64,000 nt of DNA from Peromyscus leucopus. Taxonomy: Eukaryota > Chordata > Mammalia > Rodentia > Cricetidae. The stretch is taken from NCBI RefSeq assembly GCF_004664715.2, contig NC_051067.1, forward strand, positions 65,800,982 through 65,864,981, written 5' to 3'. Shown in pieces: positions 1 through 11,861 of this stretch (positions are counted from its first letter, which is position 1; each line of letters opens with the position of its first letter). The position numbers were made by a program, and so were the translations under genes. The notes below the pieces were generated by a model. It did not search any database and was not told where the DNA came from. It saw nothing but the letters and a program-made list of their open reading frames with translations.

Positions 1-479
1 TGTATGTCTGTACCTCCCTTGGTGTCTCTTAGCTTTCTGTCTGCAGTTACTGGGTTCCAGTCTTCCTCACATTATTACTTGAATCCATACATTGGTGTTG
101 TGGTCTCTTCTGTTGAAGTATGCTCATGAAATGGACAGTTCTCACTGCCATTGCTTCTGACACCCAATCCACACCCACATCTCCTTGCCTGGAGTCCCAA
201 GAGAGCCCCCTGATTTTCTCTCACTGCCACACTGCTTGTTTATGGTGCAGATCCCATGGAGAAGTAATTGTGTTTTTTTCACCAGACCCTAACACCTTCC
301 TGTATAACATTTCCCAATGGAATGCTATCACTACGAGAATAAAGCACAATCTTGTCACCGTGGTTTAAAGCACTCAGAATATTCTGATCTCCTATAATCC
401 CCAAATGGACCCCTGCCTCTGTGTATCTCATTGCCAGCTTTCAAACACACTAAATTGGTTCTTTAATAGCTTTCTTTGT

Positions 480-668
480 AAAGTTTAATGTATTTATTTG
501 CACATATGTTCACATGTGGGGGACATTTATATGCTACAGTGCATGTGTGGAGGTCATAGGACAACTTGCAGGAGTCAGTTCTCTCTATCTTGCGGGATCT
601 AGAGCTTGAACTCAGGTATTCATGCTTGGCAGCAAGAGCCTTTACTCACTGAGCCATCTCTCCAGCCT
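480..668 (-). repeat. B2/B3-type SINE
   Basis: On the minus strand it begins with the tRNA-derived head GGCTGGAGAGATGGCTCAGT and runs into the body typical of B2/B3 (loss of bold consensus, several substitutions). Ends in an AT-rich tail near 480. Confidence 0.65.
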
Positions 669-1639
669 TAAGCTAGCCTATTCTTATTGTTCAGGTCACA
701 GGGGCTTCTCTGATACCCACCCCCATCAAGGTAATGTGTTGATCAGCCTCCCTGTTGGGTCTAGTCATTCTGTATCCAATGTCTTTATTTTTCTCCTCAA
801 ATAGTATTTACATGTTGTTGTTTCCAAGGCTGTAGTTTTCTCTTTTGAACTGAGTTAAACATCCTTGAGGTATTATCTGCATGTTACTCCTCAAGCTCAG
901 CACAGTGCCTTTCACATAGTAAAAGCTTAACTACTCCCATTGGACAAACATTTTGAAACTGAGCATGTCCTTCCAATCACCTATTCCTTCCATTTCATTT
1001 TAGATGATTTTTTTCAGCACTCTGAAGAATAGCTTTGGAACCATCTGTATTTCTTCTGTGTATATCCAATGTTGCTCTCAGCCAAGTCCTTGTAACCTTC
1101 CCTTCCTGTGTGTTAGCCGTTCTTTCCCCTTCCCTAGTCATGGCTTCCTACTGAGTTTGCATCTTCCTACATTTGCTTAATATTATGGCATTGGTTTGCA
1201 TTTCTCCCCAATTAAGGTACACTCCTTTTAAGAATTAGAGACATGTGAAAGAGCATCACTCTTATTCCAGGAGGCATCAAGAGGGGCATGTGATTAGTTA
1301 TTTAGGTAATTAACATGTATTATGTAAATATTTTGCTGCTAAAATCGGTATCCTTGAATTTCATCCAGAAACCACAAGTTTAAACTAGCGGAAAATATGT
1401 CCTTGGTAACTTGGTGGTATTTAATTCTGAAAGAATAATTGCGCAGGCCTTTGTGAAGCGATCCTCCCTCCCCCAATGGGGTGGCTTTGAATTCCCAGCA
1501 GTCTACCTGGCTCAGTCTCTTAAGAGCTGGGATTGCAGGATTGCAGGTTTGCAACACCCAACCCAGTTCACATGCAGGATCTTTAGGAAGAGATATAGAG
1601 AGCTGGGACATGACAGTAAAGTTCAGGTCCTCAGCACTT

Positions 1640-1862
1640 CACAAAGTATGGCAGTGTGCATCTGTAGTCTCAGGGCTGGGAGGCAGAGAAAGCAGGTCAC
1701 TGCAGCTCACTGGCCAGCCAGTGTAGATGAATTGCTGAGCTTCATGTTTTGTGAGAGTCTACCTCGAAAATAAAATGATAAAATAAAGGTTGACAGCAAT
1801 TAAGGAACATCCTTGATGTGTACATACCCACATGGACATTACACACACGAAGAGACCAGATG
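1640..1862 (+). repeat. B4-like SINE (ID/B1 chimera)
   Basis: Contains the B1-like phrase TCTCAGGGCTGGGAGGCAGA, a CCAGCCAGT segment, GTGAGAGTCTACCTCGAAAA and the B4-type tail (GACAGCAATTAAGGAAC, then CACATGGACATTACACACAC). Old and degraded. Confidence 0.5.
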
Positions 1863-2206
1863 CCATCTAGTCTTAGCTGTCTGGTATTTTGCTAGGTTCA
1901 TTAAATTGTCTGTAATGGGCTATCCCAGTGACAGAGAGGGAGGTGTTCTCTGATATGGAGAATGATGACACCAGGTCTTATTAGCTTGCTGTAAATGTTC
2001 TGAGGAGTCTCTCTGTTTTCCATTTGCTGATGGAGCAGCCTTCATTTGGTTTCCTGTGTCCCTTTCCAGCTTTGATGATGTTCTGTGCACATACATGGTA
2101 CTGAGTTCTGATATAGTATATTTTCTACAAAAAATTAAGAAATTGTCATTTCCATTTATGAGTCATTTTGTGCAGCTTGCTGAAGTGGATTAATTCTTAT
2201 GGAGAC

Positions 2207-3093
2207 TGTCAGGGGTCTAGCCCCTTGGTAGTCCCCTGTAGTGGGTAGCCATTCCAGCTTTGATCTGGAAGTTCCAACCCCCATTGAGGCTTCGGTAACT
2301 GTCACGCCTACAAGGCAGGGCCAAGAGAGGACTCTAAAGACCAGAGATCTGGATACGCCGTCTCTCTTGGTTCCTGGACCCTGGACGCTGGAGGTAGACC
2401 GAACAGAGTTCTCCAGAGAACACCACCAGACTGCACCACACCTTTCCCAGACCCTGTTACCTATCCCTTCACTTGTAAGTTACCCCACAAAATAAACCTC
2501 CCTTTTAACTATGTGAAGTGGCCTTAATAATTTCACCAATAGTCACCTCCCAGAATCCAGGAAGAATCTACAACCAGCTGATAATCCAATCTTTAATGAT
2601 AGGAAATGAATCTATGTACATGAAACTCCTTAGTCCATACACTTTCTTATTCTGTGTTAGTTCTCTCTCTACAAGCTTCTATTCTGCTCTCATGCCTAGT
2701 TCTTTTCCTGCCGATTTCTCTCTACATTTATCTGCTGTCCCTTCTAAGTTCTATCTTAATTTTCTCATATTAGTTCTGCCTCATCTAGGTTCTCATCCAT
2801 CTAGTTCCTTCCCATCTCAGCTCCTCTCCCATCTTTTCTCTCATCTTGTTCTTCTTCATCTTGTTCTTCCCCATCTGGCTCTTCCTCATCTTCCATCTTG
2901 TTCCTCCAGTACTCTTTTCCAGCCCTTCAATCTAGTTCTTCCCCATCTAGTTTGTTCCTCTCCAGTTCTCACCCATCCAGTTCTTCCATTCTTTTTTCTC
3001 TTCTCGTCTTGTCCTCAAGTTCTCTCTTTCAAATCCTCCTCTAAGTCTCCTTATACCTCTCAGCTCCCTTATCTCTCGGATATTCATTTATAA
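2207..3093 (+). repeat. Probable LTR/endogenous retrovirus-derived sequence with CT-rich tract
   Basis: Starts TGTCAGGGGTCTAGCCCC, has a promoter/polyA-like stretch (CACAAAATAAACCTCCC near 2486) and is followed by a long pyrimidine-rich tract from about 2640 to 3080 made of loose repeats of CATCTTGTTCTTCC-like units. The layout suggests an LTR with a CT-rich transcribed region. I cannot name the family and saw no intact retroviral gene. Boundaries are approximate; related sequence may reach about 3950. Confidence 0.35.
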
Positions 3094-5949
3094 AACCAAG
3101 CAATAGCAATCCTCTGGCTGAGCAAGGTCATCAGTTTTCCTCAGGGAGTCACTATCAGGCTTTCTTTTACAACCCAAAAAGGGAGTGGTAAAGGAGGGGG
3201 TCAACTGAGAGTTAATGATCGGTTAGTATATCAAGCCTTCACCTGTATACTATGTTGGTATGAGCTTATTTGGATGATTTTGGCCAAGCTCTGAGTCCAC
3301 ACTAGAACTTGAGCACCAAAGGAGAATAGACCATTCTGTCAGCCAAGGTCATAGCCACCTCAGAAAGTGCCTGCACCAAGTATAGACTTGGCATCCCAAG
3401 TCTCAAATACATCAATTTGTCTAAGAATAATGCTGCAAGCCGCAGGAAGCTGTAATGGAATCTAGCTACTATCATAAAAGCTACTACTTGGAAAGGTCAA
3501 GGACTTTTCTGAAGGTCAAGTCATGGCTTAAGAAGTCTTGGTGATATTTTAGCTCTTGTATATATATTAGATGATTCCTAATGATGATTTTCTTGTATGC
3601 TATGTGTGCTTTCAAGAACCCCTAACAGTGTATTTATCTAAAATACCTATCAAGCATCAAGGCCAAACGATCTCCTGAACTAAGGTAACACCCTTATGTA
3701 AATTATGCCTGTTTCCTAGGTCAGATAGATAGCTTTATTTCTTGTTCAAGTTGAGACCCTCCTTTCTTATACAGCCTTACTAACATTATAAACTCCTAAC
3801 TTCTTACCTAACCACTTCTAGGAATGTAGACTGAGCACATAAATCCTCTTTCTCTTTGGGGATGTCTGGTTTTGCACCTCAATCAACAGTGCTCTTACTG
3901 TCTTGATTTTGACACCTCTTTCTGTTAACAGTATCCAGAAGTTGTTGGCACTCGGTATCTCCCCTCCCTGCCAGCATTCACCTGCTTTCTGTAGTTTCCT
4001 GGAGGCAGGCAGGCCATAGACAAGCTTATGCTATTCAAATTCCTCATTGCTATAGTTCATCCTCCTGCCCCAGGCATGCTGCTACAATACAAAACTCCAC
4101 CCATACCTAAAGCCGGGGTTCTTCATAGCTGAAGTCAGTCTTAAGAGGAAGCAGGAGCCCTGTACTCAGAGCCTTCTTTCCTAGCTTGTTTCCAGGGGCT
4201 TTCCTTAACCTTGCAACCAGCCTTGCCTCAAATTTCACAAGTGTTTCTTTGCTTCACTCAATATCATCATTCAGGGAGCATGAGATGTTAATCAGCTTAG
4301 TCTCATTATGGTACCTCCTTCCACATTCAGCTCTTATCCAGGGGTTACACTAGATACTAAATTCCTTGAGGACAATGAAGAAAAACTCTTAGAATCCTAG
4401 AATTTAAAAGAAAGAAAACCAACTTACATACTTTGCCTTGCTCAGAGGGTAAAGATTGTAATGACTGACACACAGGTTGTATGTTGAATAACAGTTCTAC
4501 ATACCACTGTTGAGCCCCAATTTTGTCCCATAAACTGCTACCAGAACTATAGATGTGAGTAAGATATGGCTTCTGCCTCTTACAAACTCCAAGAGATTAA
4601 CATTGTCAGTGAGGCCACAGCCCACTTCTAGAGATGTGCTGGGGGTTTACTATTTTGAATATTATGTTTTTGTCTACTGCACAATACATTTGTATATGAT
4701 CTCCTTTATAGAGACACCCTCCACACACACATCAGTTTTGATGATAATTGTTTGTTGATTGGCTAGAATATTTTTACTGGTTTCCATAAAATGTGATACT
4801 TTAACTTAATATTTACTTTGAGCCATAATAACTCATTTTGCGGGTGGAGACAACAGGAAAGAAAACGTGTATATGGTACAAGGATATATGCAGCTGAGGA
4901 ACCGTGGCCCCTTGAGAGTCCTACCCACTAAGAGCTCCACGAGCCTGACGCCCAGCTGTGATTACACAAGAAATGCTGTGCACTAGTGAGGATCTGGGGA
5001 CTCAGCTATGTGGGAAGATACAGTGTGGGCAGTGAATGAGACCATACAAGAAGTGGAATAAATACACATTATTTTCTTTCCTCGGAGAACAGTGGTTTTG
5101 ACACAGTATATTTCCCTCATTAAAACTGTATGTGTTATTTATAGGCAAAATGTTTTAATTTCACGAGGCAGCTGGAAATTGCTCACATTTGCTTTGCCAC
5201 TCAAAATATGTTTAGAATTAGTCAACAGTTTTAATTTGTAACATCAGTTTAGTGCAAACAAGGGCATTGGCATGGAAGAAAATACTACTGCATAATGTAA
5301 AAATTGCATTGACAGAGTGAGTATTCTTCAGGTGGGATTTCAAGTATTAGTTCTGATTTGGACATAGCAAACAACTCATTTATCTAACCCTGAGATGAAT
5401 TTCTGGTGGAAACTTTTTCCTGCTTAGATAATTGCTGTACATTACATTTGCTGATAGGCTGAAGCATTACATTTGCAATGGACCATATATGTAGATTTCT
5501 TCAATTATACTCAATGTACATTATATTTTATGGAGATATAAGGGCATACCTAAATGCCAGCAAATCACATTCAAATCAAATTTTACATTATGGACTTCGA
5601 TGTGGATAAAATAGTTAAGAAAAAAGAAGCAATTGAGTTCTTACTGGACTCTGAGCTGGTGTGACTGGTGTGTGGTTGGATACAGAGCCCTGTTTCCCCA
5701 TGAATAGGAGTCAAGCAGAGGGCACAGACATCTTCTAATGAGTGCTAGGATGCTTCTTTTGATACCTACCTAGTATGTACAGCAAGTTCAATCAATTCTT
5801 GAGACTGAGTGGGATGTTATTTTCAACCACTTTACATATAAAGGAGGCTTATAGTAAGTGAATTGCTTGTGTGCATACAGAGCAAGCAGTCAGAAGTGAG
5901 AAGAGTCCTTGTATTTACTGAGCTGAACTGTGCAGTCCTTGTGCCTTGG

Positions 5950-6345
5950 ACAGTGTCCTATGGTTACTATTGCTGTGATGAAACACCATGACCAGAAGCA
6001 AGTTGGGAAGGGAAGGGTTTATTTTGCTCACAGTTCCCTGTAAATGTTCATCATCAGAAGCAATGAGGGCAGGAAGTTGGAGGCAGGAGCTGATCAGAGA
6101 CTGTAGAGGTGTGCTGTTCACTGGCTTGCTCTCCAAGGTTTGTTCAGCCTGCTTTCTTATAGAACCTTAGGACTATTAGCCCCGGTGGCCCCACCTACAA
6201 TGAACTTGGTCCTCCCCCATGAATCACTAATTAAGAAAATGCCTTACAGGCTTGGCTACAACCTGATCTTATGGAGGCATTTTCTCAATTGAGGTTTCCT
6301 CCTGTCTGATGACTATAACTTGCATCAAGTTGACATAAATCTAGC
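5950..6345 (+). repeat. Common rodent interspersed repeat (LTR-like family)
   Basis: Opens with ATTGCTGTGATGAAACACC and ends with TTGCATCAAGTTGACATAAA, both hallmarks of an abundant rodent repeat whose name I cannot give with certainty. Related copies start at 6519 and 55890 in this window. Confidence 0.5.
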
Positions 6346-6518
6346 CTATATAGACAACATGGGTGATGTTAACTGTTCTCAAGGCTGCCACTACCATGGT
6401 TCAATGGAGTTCACTTCAGGGCTGATTAAAAAAATTCTGCACAATTTTAAATTTGGCTGCCCCTTTATTATTGACAGGATTCTTTATGTGTTGTGGATAA
6501 ACTGTTTTTATACATATT

Positions 6519-6800
6519 GCTGTGAAGAGACACCATGACCACGGCAACTCTTTTAAAGAAAACATTTAATTGAGGGTGGCTCGCTCAGTTTCAAAGGTTC
6601 AGTCCATTATGATCATGAAGGGGAGCATGGCAGCATGCAGGCAGACATGGTGGAGGTTCTCAGAGTGTTACATCTTGCAGGCAACAGGAAGTTAACTGTC
6701 ACACTGAGGGGAGATTAAGAAAAAGAGACCTCAAAGCCTACCCCCACAGTGACACACTTCCTCCAACAAGGCCACACCTCCTAATAGTGCCACTCCCTTT
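6519..6800 (+). repeat. Common rodent interspersed repeat, second copy
   Basis: Contains ATTGCTGTGAAGAGACACC, AAAGAAAACATTTAATTGAG and CACACTTCCTCCAACAAGGC, the core of the same broad family as the copies at 5950 and 55883. It runs directly into a CA microsatellite. Confidence 0.5.
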
Positions 6801-6802
6801 GG

Positions 6803-6833
<31 letters not shown>

Positions 6834-7008
6834 TGCACGCACACATATGCATATAGTCACATGTGTATATAGATAAATACAAATATATGTGTAGGACATA
6901 TAACAAACATTTTGCATAAAGTCTGTTTATATATGTATATGTATATATAGACATGGGTGTGTATATGTATACAAATATATGTAGGACAAGCATTTGGATA
7001 AACTATAC

Positions 7009-7065
<57 letters not shown>

Positions 7066-7066
7066 T
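6803..7066. repeat. Simple-repeat cluster: CA tract, TA/TG-rich spacer and ACATAC array
   Basis: A pure CA tract (about 6803-6829) is followed by TATATG-rich sequence and then an array of ACATAC hexamers around 7005-7060, ending in pure CA. Confidence 0.85.
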
Positions 7067-7429
7067 AGGACATATAACAAGCAAGTGTTCAGAAGCATTT
7101 GCCAGTGATACTACCCGGGTTAGGTGTTTCCTTGTTGGAAAGTACTTGATACTGATTAACCTTCTTTAGCCAACATAGGATTTTTTTTTATGTCAGTTCT
7201 GTTATATTGCATTTTTCAAATAGTTAGGCATTTAATCTAAATTAAAAATTGTTACTTGCAGAAGATAACTTGTAATCTCCCTTTAATAATTTTAATGTGC
7301 ATAGTACTTCTATTCTCTCATTTTTTTTCTCATTTTAAAAAATCAGTCTTAGCTTTTATAATTCTATTTTTTTTAAAGAGAACCATCAGATTTGCCCTCT
7401 CTTGCATATCTATCTGATTTCATTGCCTT

Positions 7430-8340
7430 TTCTGTTTATCCTCACAGTTCAGTGGTTTTATGACTGACTACAATCTAATTTTAGGACATCTTATCACCCT
7501 CCAAACAAACTCTAAACCCATTAGTAGTCAGTCACTCCCCAATCTGGCTACCCTGTTCATCCCCATGCCAGCTCCTAGTGCCTGCTAACCCACTTTCTGT
7601 GTGTAGCCCATTTGTTCTAGACATTTCAAATACGTGGAGTTATAAATGTCCCTTCTGACTGGTTTCACTCAGCACAATGTCTTCAAGATTCACCTATACC
7701 TTAGCATGTACCACCATTCACTTATATTTACAGATAAAATTCTACGGTATGCTTGTACTACATTTGCTTACCCCTCATCAGTTGGGCATTTAGGCTGACT
7801 CCTTTTTCTATTATAGTAATAACGCTGGTATGTAGATTCTTATAAAACCTTTGTATGCAAATTTTCATTATTTCTTTTGGGAACATGCCTAGGGGATTTC
7901 TGGGGCATATGCTGTCTCTGTATTTGGAATTTTGAGGAATGACAAAAAGCTGTTCTCTAAGGTGGCTTTATCATTATGTCCCCAGGGGCATATGCAGGTT
8001 CCTGCCTCTGCACTTCCGTCAAGTGTTGCTGTTGTCTGGGTTTCTGATTTAGCTTAATGAGTGGTGGGCGTATCCTGGTTTTGAGACGCACTTCTCTGAT
8101 ACCTACCCTGGCTGAGAATCTTACATGTTTACTTGTCATTTGAACATTAACCTTTGAAGGAATAGCTCTTCAATTCATTTGAAAACACCTGAGTTGTGAG
8201 TTCTTTATGCATGCTATGAAAATTTTTTGAGTTGTGATTTACAAATACTTTCTCTCATTCTATTGATCTTTCACTATCTTGATGGTAGTTCTGGACATGT
8301 TTTAAATTTTGATGAATATTATACCTTTTCATTTTTGTCA
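7430..8340 (-). repeat. Ancient LINE-1 fragment
   Basis: Plus-strand text matches the reverse of L1 ORF2/3' sequence: GGTTTCACTCAGCACAATGT, CAGTTGGGCATTTAGGCTGA and the AAGTGTTGCTGTTGT region. It is strongly diverged with no open frame, consistent with a pre-rodent L1. Confidence 0.55.
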
Positions 8341-8424
8341 AATCCAGGGTCACTAAAACTTATCCCTATGTCTTATTATTTTCTTTTATAGATTTAGCTT
8401 TGAGAGATGGATATATTGTAGGGT

Positions 8425-8580
8425 AAAAGGGCCAGTCAAAGAAACCCACTTTGACCCTGAAACCAGAGCCAGTAAAAGAAACCCACCCTGACCCTGAAAC
8501 CAGAGCAAAAGAAACACACTTTGGCCCTGGAAACAGAACCAATGGAAAAAAACAAACAAACAACAACAACAATAAAACAT

Positions 8581-8614
<34 letters not shown>

Positions 8615-9660
8615 CAGCCCTGAAATAAAACTAAAAGGTTAACAAGGGCCAGTGAAAGAAACACACTTTGGCCCTAAAACCAGAGTCAAAGAAACACCAT
8701 CTGCCCTTGATGAACTGAACATGAATCCAATCAATTCCTGAGCACAAAATCTAGCCAATCTCTGAGTTTGTCGAAGTTCAGGCGATTGAAGCTTGACCAA
8801 TTCCCACCCTGGAAATCTTCTCCCTGGAAAAACTCTACCTGAAAGAAGCCTTGTATTATTAGCCCTGTGCCTGTTCAATTGACAGCCGCCCTTCTCCACC
8901 CTGTTAGAGGCAGGCACTCTCCTGGATTCTTCCCCCGTACTCCATAAATCTCTTGAAAGAGTTTTGGGTGAAGACCTTCTTTCCCTGGAGGGGAGCAGAA
9001 TCTCTGCTGAGAAACTCCCTAGTAGAGTGGAGCTGAGAAACATCCTACACCTCTGTGGGAAGGGAGCAGAGCAGAAGTAACAACTTTTCACTGGTGTGGA
9101 GCAGACTGCTACATTTCTGCCTGGCTTTCCCCCTTAGAGTGAAGCAGAGAAGTAACAACTTGGGCCGGAGCTGGAAAAAAAAAAAAAAAAAAAAAAAAAA
9201 GGAAAAAAAAAAAAAAAAAACAAAAAACAAAACCCAGACATCTCTGCTGGGAAGCTTCATACTGGAGCAGAGTAGAGAAGCAATGAGCATCTCTGCTGGG
9301 AAATTCTCTTTGCAGAGTGGAGCAGGGCTCGCTCTCAGAGCTCAGCTCTAACAGCTCTCTAGGAGAGGAGAAGGATGGCCACATCCTGCAGGGAGACCAT
9401 CCCCCACCAGAATCCAGCTTCTGGTTTAGCCTGACTTCCTCATAAGTCCGTATACCTTTCCCCTTACAGCTGTAGGTATCCAGGATACCTTCCCTTTACA
9501 GCTGTAGGTATCCAGGATACCTTCTCTTTACAGCTGTAGGTACCCAGGATACCTTCCCTTTACAGCTGTAGGTATAGTCTGACTTTTGACAGGGTACCTT
9601 TCCCTTTAGAGCTGTTACATTTGCACGTATGATCACAACAGGTAATTTTCAAAGGTGTAA
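8425..9660 (+). repeat. LTR-like element with internal tandem repeats
   Basis: Begins with several copies of a unit of about 37 bp (AAAGAAACCCACTTTGACCC and variants at 8439, 8475, 8510 and 8655). A CA microsatellite at about 8579-8612 splits them. A possible TATA region follows (CCATAAATCTC near 8943), then loose repeats containing GAGCAGAG/CTCTGCTG, an A-rich tract (9176-9230) and a 32-bp tandem array. This resembles LTR U3 enhancer repeats followed by R/U5, but the family is not identified and flanking duplications were not found. Confidence 0.4.
9452..9580 (+). repeat. Four-copy 32-bp tandem repeat with internal palindrome
   Basis: TACAGCTGTAGGTA recurs at 9465, 9497, 9529 and 9561, exactly 32 bp apart. 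Each complete unit contains GGTATCCAGGATACC or a one-base variant, a 7-bp inverted repeat around a central A. Confidence 0.9.
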
Positions 9661-10154
9661 GGTAAGGTCCGAATTCAGTCTTTTGCCTATTTTAACTTTT
9701 CACCTCCTGATATTTCCTTTAGGTTTCCAATTACAAACTTTCTTTTCTGTATTTATTGAAAACTGATATTTCCTTCTAAGCATGACATTAGTTTATGAAG
9801 TGACACATTTCCAGTATCATTTAGGAAATCCTATAATATTCATTGTAATTCTTTTTGGCTTTTGAATTACTTAAAAGCACGTGGCTTAATTTCTAATTTT
9901 TGGGGGATTTTTCTAGATTAGCTTTATCTCCCACCATACATTCACTTTGGTGATCTGCATATAGACACTACACAAAAAAAAAAAAAAATTACTGTAGATA
10001 CTTTCAGTGATGCGACTGAGCTAAGGAAGGGATGGCCCAGTCACATCTGTCACTGCCTCAACACAGCTGGAGGTGATTCTAACCATGGCTTCTGGGCACC
10101 TCAGCTGAGCTTCCAGATGGAGCAGCAGGCAAGCTATCGCTGTACTGTGCATTG

Positions 10155-10355
10155 TTTCTTTCTAAAGACAGGGTTTCATGTATCCTAGGCTGGTCTCCAT
10201 CTCACTGCGAGCTTTTGATTGTTACTTCCAACTCTGAAGTGCTGAGATTACGGGTGTGCAACACCATGTCCAATTTTATGCTATACTAGAGACTGAACAC
10301 AGGGCTTCCAGTATGATAGGTACCCTACCAATTAAGCTACATCCTTAGCCCTCAT
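10155..10355 (-). repeat. Old B1/B4-like SINE
   Basis: Plus-strand text AAGACAGGGTTTCATGTATC, CTAGGCTGGTCTCCATCTCA and GAAGTGCTGAGATTACGGGT is a diverged B1 in reverse. It is followed by a tRNA-like segment (CCTACCAATTAAGCTACATC), as in B4-type dimers. Confidence 0.5.
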
Positions 10356-10939
10356 TTAAAGTTCTGAGTGATAATTTGTAAAATTCATACACAGTATTAT
10401 GCTGTGCCATTTCATGCAGCAGCGGTAAGAAGACTGTTGAGGGGTAGATGATTTCTGTGCCATGTCCTGAAATCCTAATAGTATTTTATTCCTGGAAGAG
10501 AATGCCACTAAAGTTATATATAAAATCTTGTGCCAGGTTTTTCCTATGCTAAAATATTGTAATTGTTTATACCAAAATCCAACTTGGCTTAGATGCTCTC
10601 ATGGAAAATACAGCATTTAAAGCAAAACTCACTCCTGAAATGCATGTGGACACCAAGTCATGGGCGCACTTACGAGGGAAGGAAGGGAGTAGCTTTAGAG
10701 TAGACAGGATGAGGCTGATGTAGTTTCGCTACTGGCCCAGATGGCTGCCACCTAGCCCTTGTGTTGATGGCCGAGTTCACAGGGCTCTCAGGTAAGCCAA
10801 CCTTATGCTTCTATTCACATTGCTCTCTGACTCTGTGAGGAACATTTGGTTTGAAGGCTTGAAGGTAGAAGGGTTTACAAGCTTGTTGACTGTGAGCCAC
10901 TAATGTAAAAGTGCAAGGATGTAGTTAAAGAAAAAAGTC

Positions 10940-10945
10940 TTTATT
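10940..10945 (-). promoter_or_regulatory. Mindy3: Candidate distal polyadenylation signal (AATAAA)
   Basis: Canonical hexamer on the minus strand about 770 nt past the stop codon, followed by a T-rich stretch (GACTTTTTTCTTTAACT). It may act as an alternative to the proximal signal. Confidence 0.4.
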
Positions 10946-11255
10946 TATGGTATGAAGTGGGATCATAATAAATAATGCCATATGCTAATGTAACAACGGC
11001 TGTTCTCATGCATTTACCATGCTTATAAATATACAAGAAAGCTGGCTTGAAGGGACAAAGGTGGAGAAGTGTATTAGCAATACAGTGAAAGTTACAGTGT
11101 TCAGGGCTCCTAGCAAACATTCTCTCCCCTACCATTGTAAAAAATACATTCCTATGCACCTGTGAACAAATGGGAAGTTCCCACATAGTTTCCATTTTTT
11201 GTAAACATGCTAGAGGTAAATTAGTTACCAAAGGACCAGGGCTGATAATTTGTTA

Positions 11256-11261
11256 TTTATT
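11256..11261 (-). promoter_or_regulatory. Mindy3: Candidate proximal polyadenylation signal (AATAAA)
   Basis: Canonical hexamer on the minus strand 451 nt past the stop codon. A T/G-containing stretch follows (CCTGGTCCTTTGGTAACT), which could be the downstream element. Confidence 0.4.
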
Positions 11262-11711
11262 AGTATTTCTCATGGAAAACAGATTTTAGCAATGAAAACA
11301 AAAATTAACTCTGCACATTTGGTGTGGAGGCTACTAATAATAATACAATAAAATGAACCTGAATGAAATGAGATTCCAGGCGGGTTTTTGTGACTGAGTC
11401 TCATTATAAAAATGCTATAATATTGTGTTTATAATCTGGTAAGTAACAACCAATTACCCAACTGAAGAAGTGATGAACTTTAATTAAAGCTTAATTTTGC
11501 TAGTAAATTTCATAGAAAGGATTAAAATAGGATAACCTTTAACATAAAGCTTTAGAACAAATAATTTAAACATATCTTAAACACCGAAAGTGTGTTTTTA
11601 ATTGTTATTTACAGTTAATCAACAATACCAGTGTTTAGCTTAATGTTGCCAGTTGTGAATCCCCCTTTTAACACCTGTTTTTACAATCTTCCTTCTAAAT
11701 ACTCATGCAAC

Positions 11712-11861
11712 TCAGTTGAGTGAAGGAGAGCGCTCTGTGGTCCACAGTAACTCAATGTATGGCCATTTGGTTTGGAGACAGCGTTTGATAGGAGTGTCAT
11801 CTGTTTGGAGCATGGGGTCTTCAAAACCCATCACCACGGCAGTCCCTTCCACATACATTAC
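11712..11861 (-). CDS. Mindy3: Mindy3 terminal coding exon, residues 397-445 and stop
   Basis: This is the last coding exon: 49 codons plus stop, preceded by a strong acceptor (TTTTCCTCTTGGCAG). It reads VMYVEGTAVVMGFEDPML, QTDDTPIKRCLQTKWPYIEL and LWTTERSPSLN, then the stop. One replacement (E for D in TTERSPSLN) relative to human as I recall it. An open frame continues upstream of the acceptor to 11906, but that part is intron: the previous exon ends in phase 0 and joins exactly at GTA of Val397. The C-terminal sequence is diagnostic for MINDY3. Confidence 0.98.
   Translation of the reverse strand, partial: VMYVEGTAVVMGFEDPMLQTDDTPIKRCLQTKWPYIELLWTTERSPSLN

Larger units (their letters stand above)
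1..10921. other. Intergenic DNA downstream of Mindy3
   Basis: No conserved coding segment was recognised on either strand. The content is repeats listed separately (B2-like and B4-like SINEs, LTR-like sequence, an old L1, simple repeats) separated by AT-rich unique sequence. Stretches 1-479, 669-1640, 3950-5945 and 9660-10150 hold nothing I can name. In other mammals ITGA8 is the next gene in this direction, but no Itga8 exon was seen. Confidence 0.6.
10922..11711 (-). other. Mindy3: Probable Mindy3 3' untranslated region
   Basis: The stretch following the stop codon on the minus strand is AT-rich, unique-looking and free of recognisable SINEs. That contrasts with the repeat-rich DNA below 10.4 kb. 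Two AATAAA hexamers lie in it, at 11256-11261 and 10940-10945, so the transcript end could be near 11.24 kb or near 10.92 kb. The extent is inferred; no cDNA evidence is available from sequence alone. Confidence 0.45.

Noticed and set aside
1411..1773. 120-codon plus-strand open frame
   Set aside because: Translates SINE sequence; typical chance frame.
2518..3093. 191-codon open frame, the longest in the window
   Set aside because: It lies in a pyrimidine-rich tract that makes stops rare; the product is low-complexity Ser/Leu/Pro/His without domain character.
6781..7084. Cys/Val- or His/Thr-rich frames over microsatellites (also near 8366-8664, 21848-22274, 51583-51870)
   Set aside because: Products of CA/TG, CT or GA simple repeats only.
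8639..9091. 150-codon minus-strand open frame
   Set aside because: Falls entirely within LTR-like repeat sequence and shows no recognisable protein motif.
9452..9580. Possible CRISPR-like array (regular 32-bp spacing)
   Set aside because: Units are contiguous with no unique spacers, and the host is a mammal; it is a tandem repeat in an LTR-like element.
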